Of a stretch of DNA of 44,184 nt, positions 38,135 through 44,184 are shown in pieces. Source of the stretch: Sergeia podlipaevii (lineage: Eukaryota; Euglenozoa; Kinetoplastea; Trypanosomatida; Trypanosomatidae); assembly GCA_030849805.1 (NCBI GenBank), contig JASANZ010002091.1:1-44184 (forward strand), read 5' to 3'. The position numbers and the translations under genes are program-made. Position 1 is the first letter of the stretch. Each line of letters starts with the position of its first letter. The notes beneath the pieces were generated by a model. That model worked only from the letters and a program-made list of their open reading frames with translations. It did no database searches and was not told where the DNA came from.

Positions 38135-38196
38135 AGAAGGAAAGAAAGAAGGCAAAAAAACCCTTTCAGGAAACACAAAAAAGATACAAAGAGAAA

Positions 38197-38736
38197 ATGG
38201 CCAAGCAGAAGAAGATCTACGATAAGGAGTACTCCAAGCACATTGGTGCAGTTATCCTTCTCATCACCAGCTTCATTGCCTTCGCCCTGACTACTACGGG
38301 CACCCCGCTCGGACAGCTCAACGAACGCACATCTCAGCAGTGCTACACTTTCTGGGGTATTCGCCCGAACTGCTGGAACGCCGCGTACAGCTGGCGTATC
38401 GATGAGGATACCTGTGTCTACCGTCGTGTGCGCTGGGCTGTGTCTGAGGCCTTCAGCATCGTCGCGATCTTTACTCTTGCTCTCCTTGTTGGAGCGTGCT
38501 GGGTACAGCTCTCTGGCAGCAACATCAAGGGTGTCATCACGTTCCTTATCGCTCTCGCAGTTGGTTCCACTACCGCTCCTTTCGCCTGCGTTGTCGCTAT
38601 TCACGTTTCTGACTACTGCGGCCAGAGAACTCTCTCTGGCGAGTTCTACAAATATGGCGCTGGGTTCTGTCTCTTTGTTACATCCTTCTGCCTTCAGGTC
38701 GTCGGTGCTGTCTTGTTCATGTTCTTGGAGCCCTAA
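38197..38736 (+). CDS. amastin-like surface protein, second and divergent
   Basis: A 179-residue amastin with four hydrophobic segments (about 15-34, 82-103, 112-136, 154-177). CYTFWGIRPNC (49-59) matches the amastin signature at every position. Compared with the first amastin it is shorter, has a basic N-terminus (MAKQKKIYDKEYSK) and shares little beyond the signature, the YCG following the third helix and the four-helix layout. The two are therefore old paralogues or different amastin classes, not a recent duplication. Codons are strongly C/G-ending. Confidence 0.92.
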   Translation: MAKQKKIYDKEYSKHIGAVILLITSFIAFALTTTGTPLGQLNERTSQQCYTFWGIRPNCWNAAYSWRIDEDTCVYRRVRWAVSEAFSIVAIFTLALLVGACWVQLSGSNIKGVITFLIALAVGSTTAPFACVVAIHVSDYCGQRTLSGEFYKYGAGFCLFVTSFCLQVVGAVLFMFLEP

Positions 38737-40843
38737 GGAATAGTACCAACAAAACAGGCGTAATCTCTTGTACCGGAAAAGCAATTTTTCTTCTTCTTTA
38801 ATTTGAAGGGGTACTTGCAATGTGTTTTTGCTATATAATAACATTTATTTATCATCATTAACATGAGCAGAAGACAAACAAGCAAACAAACAAAAAAGCC
38901 TGGTGAATTTTTTTTTTCTTTTTTGTAAAGAAAGAGTCACTGGAAGTAAACAAAAACAAAGGCGTAGTGCACGAGCCGCATATATATATCTTTTTTTTTT
39001 ATGCTTGCGCTAGCGCATCTGCTCTTTTCAGAAGATATAAATTTATCTGCCTATACATTATATATGTTGTGAACCACACCTATACATGCGCACACAGACT
39101 ATGTTCCCCCTTTTTTTGTGTGTTTTGGAGTATCACCCCACATTGGATATGTCATGGATATCCCAGCCAACGAATGCAAGTGAAAGAAAAAAGTATAAAC
39201 GAAGAACGTGAGGGACGTCGAATACGAGAAACCGTTTTTTTAAAATTTTATTGTGGATGTTTTTTATTGCGACCGTTATCCCCTCCCCCTTCTTTTTTTT
39301 TTCGTGAAGGGAATGCAATTGCACTACCTTGGTGTGGCAGCCATGTGACGCTAATTAGTTTGGTGGACAGGCCAGGACACATATACAAGGCACGGATAGA
39401 TGTATATGTATGCTCTCCGTGATGGTGCGTTCTCCTTGTTTCTTTTGTATCCTCACAAGTTTACTGTTGACCAAGGAGGATAAACAAACTCCCCACACCT
39501 CTTCGTATGTATGCAAGGAGAAAAATAGTGGAGGGAGAGAGAGAGCCGGACTAGACGCAAGGGCAAGGGCACGTGCAACGTGTGCCATATTGTCTCATTA
39601 TTATTGGGATGAATTACATGGACTTGTGCGTGGGTATAAATACATCAAGATCTAAGGGTTTTGTTGCTGAAATTTTTTTTTTCGGTGTACATTCACTAAT
39701 ATAAAAGGGAGAAAAAAGTAACAGCAGCAACAGTATCAGTGTGCCAAGCCTGATAAGGTTCCGGCAGTGTACATACATATCGACTGAGATTTCCTTTTTT
39801 TTTTGTGAATGAGAGAAATGCGTGCTATAGCAGATAGTAGTTTGCTGCTTTACCACGTTTGCTGTTTTTTTTTTCCTTCTTGTATCGTTTCTGTGCCTGC
39901 GCGAGTATTGTTTTCTAGTTGTGAATCATTTACAATCGTACTTATACAAACTATACTCGTTTTGGTAGGAAGAGAGAAGGGAAATTGAGAAGGACAGCAA
40001 AAAGGCAGAATTGCGTTTCACAAAAAAATAAATGAAAAAAAAAAAGGAAAGTTTGGGAAGAATAAAATATGTTTTTTTCTTTTTGTTTGTTTTGATTGAT
40101 TTGTGTGCCCATGCGTACGTTAGATAAGGAGATAATTTTACTGAAAAATGACAGTGGCACGTCTTTACACGTTTTTTTGTATGTGTACGCGCAATATTCC
40201 TGTCAACTGTTAGCGTTCGTTAATGAAGAAGAAGAAACAGGAAAAGAAAGCAAGTTAAGGAAAAAGGAGGTTTTTTTTTTTTTAAACACTCTCTAGGAAC
40301 ATTATAGTTATATATTATTATTACTACTATTATATACAAACATCAGTATCGCTTTCTTCCTGTATGTATGCAATAGAAATCTAGCAGTAAACAAAGAGCG
40401 CCCGGCGTGCATAGTAGCGTTGCGACTAGCGATCACAGGCAGACACAGAGAGGGAAGGTAGCTTCCTTTTTCTTTGTGTTGCATCAACACACTGTGAATG
40501 GAGGAGATAGAGGACGTGAAAGCAAGGAGAAGCGTTTTCTTTACTCCCCCGCCCCCATAATCGTTCTCATTTGACGGCAACATACTTTGCTGGAGAAAGA
40601 GCAGAGAGAGATGCCGCCAGCATTGTATTATGTAGGAGACGCATGTGTACTCAGCAGGTGCCAATATTTTCTTTATATCTCCGTTTTCTTCTTTTTGCGT
40701 CTGTAGCATTTTACGAACATTATAGCAGTAGTAATAAAGTGACAACCGCTTTTAGTAGCGTTGTTTACTCAGTCGCTTTTTCGTGTTTAGTTTTTTTTTC
40801 TTTTTTTCTTTATTTCTCTTTCGTCAAGCTAAAGCATCTGATC
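38737..40843. other. 2.1 kb gene-free region
   Basis: AT-rich with many T and A runs (38910-38921, 38991-39000, 39292-39302, 40269-40282). A 151-residue open frame at 38967-39422 has Cys/Phe/His-rich composition and no recognisable motif; I regard it as chance. The region probably contains the long 3' UTR of the second amastin. Confidence 0.45.
40791..40828 (+). promoter_or_regulatory. probable SL trans-splice acceptor of UXS
   Basis: Thirty-five almost pure pyrimidines (T9, C, T7, C...) end in GTCAAG (AG 40827-40828), 15 nt before ATG 40844. This excludes the open upstream frame. Confidence 0.7.
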
Positions 40844-41851
40844 ATGACGTCTACCGATTCACGCAAGCGGGTATTGATCACGGGAGGAGCTGGGTTCATT
40901 GGGAGTCACCTTGTGGATAGGTTGCTTAAGGAAGGTTACGATGTTGTGGTGATGGACAACATGCGCACAGGAACGGCTGAGAACTTGGCGGTGCATAAGA
41001 ACGATCCTCGCGTGACCTTTGTTTACCATGATGTTAAATTTCCCTTCCCCGACACCATCATTCATGATCCCACTAAGACAGGCCGCCGCTTTGCTATTAT
41101 CTTCCACCTGGCGTGCCCTGCGTCCCCTGTTCACTACCAAGCCGATTCTATTGGCACTACCATGACTTGTGTGAATGGCACTTACAATGTACTGCAGCTC
41201 GCCACTCTGCACGACTGCCCTCTCATGCTAGCCTCCACCTCCGAGGTGTACGGCGATCCGATCTCGCACCCGCAGAAGGAAGAGGACTGGGGTAACGTCA
41301 GCTGCAATGGCATTCGCAGCTGCTACGACGAGGGCAAGCGCTGTGCGGAGTCCCTTGCCTTTGACTTTAACCGGAGGTACGGAACCAAGATTCGCGTGGT
41401 GCGCATATTCAACACCTACGGTCCTCGCATGTGCTTCAATGACGGACGTATTATCTCCAACTTTGTCGTTCAGGCACTTCAAGGAAAGGATATCACCATC
41501 TACGGCACCGGCAACCAAACGCGCTCCTTCCAATACATTGATGATCTTGTGGAGGGCATGTGGGAGATTGTCAACCACCCGACAGTTCTTGGCCCGATTA
41601 ACATGGGCAACCCTCACGAATTTACTGTGCGTGAGATTGCCGAGAAGGTGCTGTCCCTGGTGCCTGGGTCCACCTCTAAGATCGTTAACTTGCCTGCTCT
41701 TCAGGATGACCCTAAGATGCGCAAACCAGATATTACCCGCGCCAAGACTATTCTTAGTTGGGAGCCCAAGATCCTTCTTGACGAAGGACTTCTCAAGACG
41801 ATTGAGGAGTTCAAGTCTCGCATGAAGGAAGAGTCTGGGGAAGCGGCGTAG
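40844..41851 (+). CDS. UDP-glucuronate decarboxylase (UDP-xylose synthase)
   Basis: A 335-residue short-chain dehydrogenase/reductase. It converts UDP-glucuronate to UDP-xylose with bound NAD. Evidence: GGAGFIG (14-20) NAD motif, MDNMRTG, HLACPASPVHYQ, the catalytic Ser/Thr segment ASTSEVYGDP, Tyr161 and Lys165 in CYDEGKRCAE, RIFNTYGPRM, and TRSFQYIDDLVEG. The ACPASP, YDEGKR and RSFQY blocks are those of UXS rather than of UDP-Glc epimerase or dTDP-glucose dehydratase. It lacks the N-terminal membrane anchor of animal UXS, so is probably cytosolic. UDP-xylose is known from T. cruzi but not, as far as I recall, from T. brucei or Leishmania. C/G-ending codons match its neighbours, with no compositional sign of very recent transfer. 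Confidence 0.95.
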   Translation: MTSTDSRKRVLITGGAGFIGSHLVDRLLKEGYDVVVMDNMRTGTAENLAVHKNDPRVTFVYHDVKFPFPDTIIHDPTKTGRRFAIIFHLACPASPVHYQADSIGTTMTCVNGTYNVLQLATLHDCPLMLASTSEVYGDPISHPQKEEDWGNVSCNGIRSCYDEGKRCAESLAFDFNRRYGTKIRVVRIFNTYGPRMCFNDGRIISNFVVQALQGKDITIYGTGNQTRSFQYIDDLVEGMWEIVNHPTVLGPINMGNPHEFTVREIAEKVLSLVPGSTSKIVNLPALQDDPKMRKPDITRAKTILSWEPKILLDEGLLKTIEEFKSRMKEESGEAA

Positions 41852-43001
41852 CTACATGACACAGAACTACGCTCATGACGAAGCGTAGCACAGAGGGAGG
41901 GTTGAAACATACATGCAGAATATGACGTTACGTGTGCATTCGTCAGAGCGCAGTTTTTTTTTTTTTTTTTAAAGGGTTCTTTATGATGTATATATATATA
42001 TATACAAAGATATACATATACATTATCGTTACTATTATCACGTATCGACCCAAGGTTGCTGACAGAGGAGCTTGAAGAGAAGAAAATATGAGAAAAAAGG
42101 AAGATATTTGTCAGAATGCTGTAGAGGCAACGGTAGAGAGATCAATAGAACTTTGTTGAATGTAAGGCTGTAGTTTTTTATTGAATGAATTGACTGTTTA
42201 CATTGGCTTCATTCTGTTTTATTTTCCGTGGTGATAAGATCATCAGGCTGTAACTATATATTTAAGACATCATAAAGACGTTATACCGTGTGCAATTTTT
42301 TTTTTTTCCTTCTTTTACGCACAGGCTGAGAGAGTGTATGTATGTATGTGTGGCCTTCACCATATCTGCGCGAGTGCTTGGAAGAGAATTTGGTTTACAA
42401 TATTCAGGAATTAGGATTTTATGCTTTAGTGTTTTACTCACTTAACAGGATTACTATCTATTCATATGCAAAGAATTCTCATTTGTGCGTTATCTCATTC
42501 TCAAAAAAGAAAGGTCTCAAAAGACGCGTTTCAATTCAAAAAAAAAGCTTCTTTTGAACCTTTTTTTTTTGTTTGATGCCGCTTTTTGCTCATCTGTTTA
42601 TCTCCCTTTTCTGTCTTTTAAAAAAGTAGACACTTTGATGTTCTATGCTGAACAAACGATTCAGCCCTTCAAAAACTACAACAACAAAAAAGAAAATATG
42701 ACGCTATTATATACTACGCATTTTATTGGTTGCAGGTGAAGCTTCAATCCCCCTCGTTTTTTTTTTTCCCTTTAGCTGTTCACGTTTTCCTTTTTCACCG
42801 CTTGTCCTTTCTATTGGGAACAAATGCGTGCGGCCGGGACAGGCTTCATAGCTCAATGGACAAGAAGCCATTCACAGAGAAGCGTGGATTTTGCGCTGCC
42901 TTTCTGAGGCTTTCATTTTTGCTTTCTGGGTCATATCGGCTTTATGGCCTCTCTGTATTGTACGCACAATCCTCTCTTTCTCTGTCTTTTTGCCTTCTTT
43001 T

Positions 43002-43019
43002 AAAAAAAAAAAAAAAAAA
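43002..43019 (+). repeat. A18 homopolymer
   Basis: Eighteen A in a row directly after a CT-rich tract (42971-43000) upstream of adenosine kinase. Prone to sequencing error and length variation. Confidence 0.95.
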
Positions 43020-43118
43020 TGATGATATGAATAATAATGAGTAGAATTACTTAACACTCTACGGAGAACAAAGCTTTTACAACTCAATTCTTACTGCCGA
43101 AACAAGCAAAGAGAGACG

Positions 43119-43136
43119 CACACACACACACACACA
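43119..43136 (+). repeat. (CA)9 microsatellite in adenosine kinase leader
   Basis: Nine CA units end 20 nt before ATG 43157, so they are almost certainly in the mRNA leader. Confidence 0.95.
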
Positions 43137-43156
43137 CGAAGAGAATATAACCAATC

Positions 43157-44184
43157 ATGTCTGCTTTTCAGAAGCTCTATATTCAGTGCAACCCCCTGCT
43201 TGACATCTCCGCTGCCGTCGATGATTCCTTTTTTGCCAAGTACAAGGTTGAGAAAGATGCCGCGTCACTAGTTTCTGAGGAGCAGCAGGGTATCTACGTT
43301 GACCTTGAGCAGCAGCCCAACGTCGCTTACGTGCCTGGTGGCTCTGGCCTCAACACCGCTCGGGTGGCACAGTGGATGGCACAAGCCGCAAAGGGTGAGT
43401 TTGTGTCTTATGTAGGCTGCGTTGCTGATGACAAGTACGGCAATATTCTCAAGAATGCCGCTGAGAAGGATGGCGTTCACATGGTTCTGGAGTATACCAC
43501 CAAGGCACCCACAGGCTCTTGTGCAGTGTGTATCAGCGGCATGAAGCGCTCTCTTGTGGCCAACCTTGCCGCCGCCAATTGCCTCTCCGCGGAGTACATG
43601 CGCAGCACTGAGGTTATCAAGACTCTCTCTGACGCCAAGCTCTTCTACCTAACTGGTTTCACCCTCACTATTGACGTCAACTACGTTCTGCAGGTTGCCG
43701 AGGCCGCCCGCGCTGTTGGTGGAAAGTTTATGCTAAACCTGTCTGCCGCCTTCATCATTCAGTTCTTCACCGAGAACCTTAACAAGGTGATGCCTTACAT
43801 CGATATTCTCTTTGGTAACGACGATGAGGCGCGCACTCTGTCCAAGGTGATGGGCTGGGATACGGAGGATGTGCCCACTATTCTCCAGAAGGCCGTTTCT
43901 GAACTCCCCTACACTGGCACGGCTGGCCGCCTTGTGGTCTTCACCCGGAGCTCCGAGTCTACCATGTTCGCTTCTAAAGGGAGCGTGGGAACGGTGGAGG
44001 TGAAGCCTATCGCTATGGAGAAGATTGTTGACAGCAACGGCGCTGGTGATGCCTTTGTCGGTGGTTTTCTTGCCGCTTACGCGCTCGGCCGCGATATCGC
44101 CCGCTGCTGCCAGATTGGCAACTACGCAGCTGGTGTGATCATTCAGCACGATGGCTGCACGTACCCCGAGAAGCCTGAGATGTC
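43157..44184 (+). CDS. adenosine kinase (3' end outside window)
   Basis: 342 residues are visible with no stop before the window edge; T. brucei adenosine kinase is of similar length, so only a few residues are missing. It phosphorylates adenosine to AMP in purine salvage, essential in trypanosomatids because they cannot make purines. PfkB/ribokinase-family evidence: N-terminal QCNPLLDISA, the sugar-binding GGSGLNTARVAQW, FTLTID, LFGNDDEA, and DSNGAGDAFVGGF with catalytic base Asp298. Codons are strongly C/G-ending, consistent with high expression. The ATG is fixed by family length and by the leader with a CA repeat just upstream. Confidence 0.96.
   Translation, partial: MSAFQKLYIQCNPLLDISAAVDDSFFAKYKVEKDAASLVSEEQQGIYVDLEQQPNVAYVPGGSGLNTARVAQWMAQAAKGEFVSYVGCVADDKYGNILKNAAEKDGVHMVLEYTTKAPTGSCAVCISGMKRSLVANLAAANCLSAEYMRSTEVIKTLSDAKLFYLTGFTLTIDVNYVLQVAEAARAVGGKFMLNLSAAFIIQFFTENLNKVMPYIDILFGNDDEARTLSKVMGWDTEDVPTILQKAVSELPYTGTAGRLVVFTRSSESTMFASKGSVGTVEVKPIAMEKIVDSNGAGDAFVGGFLAAYALGRDIARCCQIGNYAAGVIIQHDGCTYPEKPEM

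Larger units (their letters stand above)
36033..38196. other. 2.16 kb gene-free region between the amastins
   Basis: Very AT-rich, with AT repeats at 36531-36562, 37055-37076, 37187-37198 and 37864-37878, plus T13 at 37127-37139 and other homopolymers. The longest open frames are low complexity. It probably holds a long 3' UTR of the first amastin and the leader region of the second. No RNA gene recognised. Confidence 0.5.
41852..43156. other. 1.3 kb intergenic region
   Basis: AT-rich with T17 at 41954-41970, a TA repeat at 41988-42003, A18 at 43002-43019 and (CA)9 near its end. Open frames at 42342-43044 are low complexity. It probably contains the UXS 3' UTR and adenosine kinase leader. 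The likely acceptor lies after the CT-rich tract 42971-43000, at the next AG (43040-43041). Confidence 0.5.

Noticed and set aside
38131..38844. 237-residue open frame antisense to the second amastin
   Set aside because: Same cause: a shadow of the sense codon bias.
38967..39422. 151-residue forward frame in the post-amastin spacer
   Set aside because: Composition follows T-rich tracts and AT repeats; no domain, no good acceptor.
40571..40843. N-terminal extension of the UXS frame
   Set aside because: No ATG at its start, it includes the pyrimidine tract and lies before the predicted splice site.
43018..43060. ATGATGA resembling a snoRNA C box
   Set aside because: No D box or terminal stem at suitable distance.

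Overview
This window looks like nuclear DNA from a trypanosomatid (Kinetoplastea). All recognisable genes (22, one cut by the right edge) lie on the + strand without introns. They are separated by pyrimidine-rich spacers in which a T/C tract is followed by the first AG a short way before the ATG, the usual layout of a polycistronic unit resolved by SL trans-splicing and polyadenylation. Two amastins, a family best known from trypanosomatids, support this. From memory, the combination grpE, an RGG1-like mitochondrial protein, a RAC/AKT-like kinase, amastins and adenosine kinase matches a block on Leishmania chromosome 30 and T. brucei chromosome 6; I could not check this. Moderate GC, T/A-rich spacers and a UDP-xylose synthase gene argue against T. 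brucei or Leishmania itself; I cannot name the species.

Left part (1-8 kb): a probable mitochondrial protein with a faint p32/MAM33-like C-terminus, a tandem pair of GrpE nucleotide-exchange factors (the second diverged), a small basic probable mitochondrial protein, an OB-fold protein, a DJ-1/PfpI protein and a metallo-beta-lactamase-fold hydrolase. Several have N-termini that look like mitochondrial presequences.

Centre (8-30 kb): a large armadillo-repeat protein with an RGG tail, a 120-residue protein with two RIIa/DPY-30-like motifs, a mitochondrial RGG1-like helical protein, a low-complexity protein with Trp-rich helices at the C-terminus, a PH-domain AGC kinase (RAC/AKT-like), an EMC7-like ER membrane protein, a three-pass membrane protein with a Gln-rich tail, an N-terminal protein methyltransferase (NTMT1 family) and a long coiled-coil protein.

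Right part (30-44 kb): prefoldin subunit 1, a circularly permuted YqeH/NOA1-type GTPase, two divergent amastins, UDP-glucuronate decarboxylase (UDP-xylose synthase) and adenosine kinase. Around the amastins and UXS the spacers grow to 1.3-2.1 kb and are rich in AT repeats and homopolymers, which fits long regulatory UTRs.

The genes do not form one pathway. Recurring themes are mitochondrial biogenesis (GrpE pair, RGG1-like, YqeH/NOA1, small presequence proteins), signalling and cytoskeleton (RAC kinase, RIIa protein, coiled-coil proteins) and surface biology (amastins, UDP-xylose supply). No tRNA, rRNA, CRISPR array or intact mobile element was recognised.
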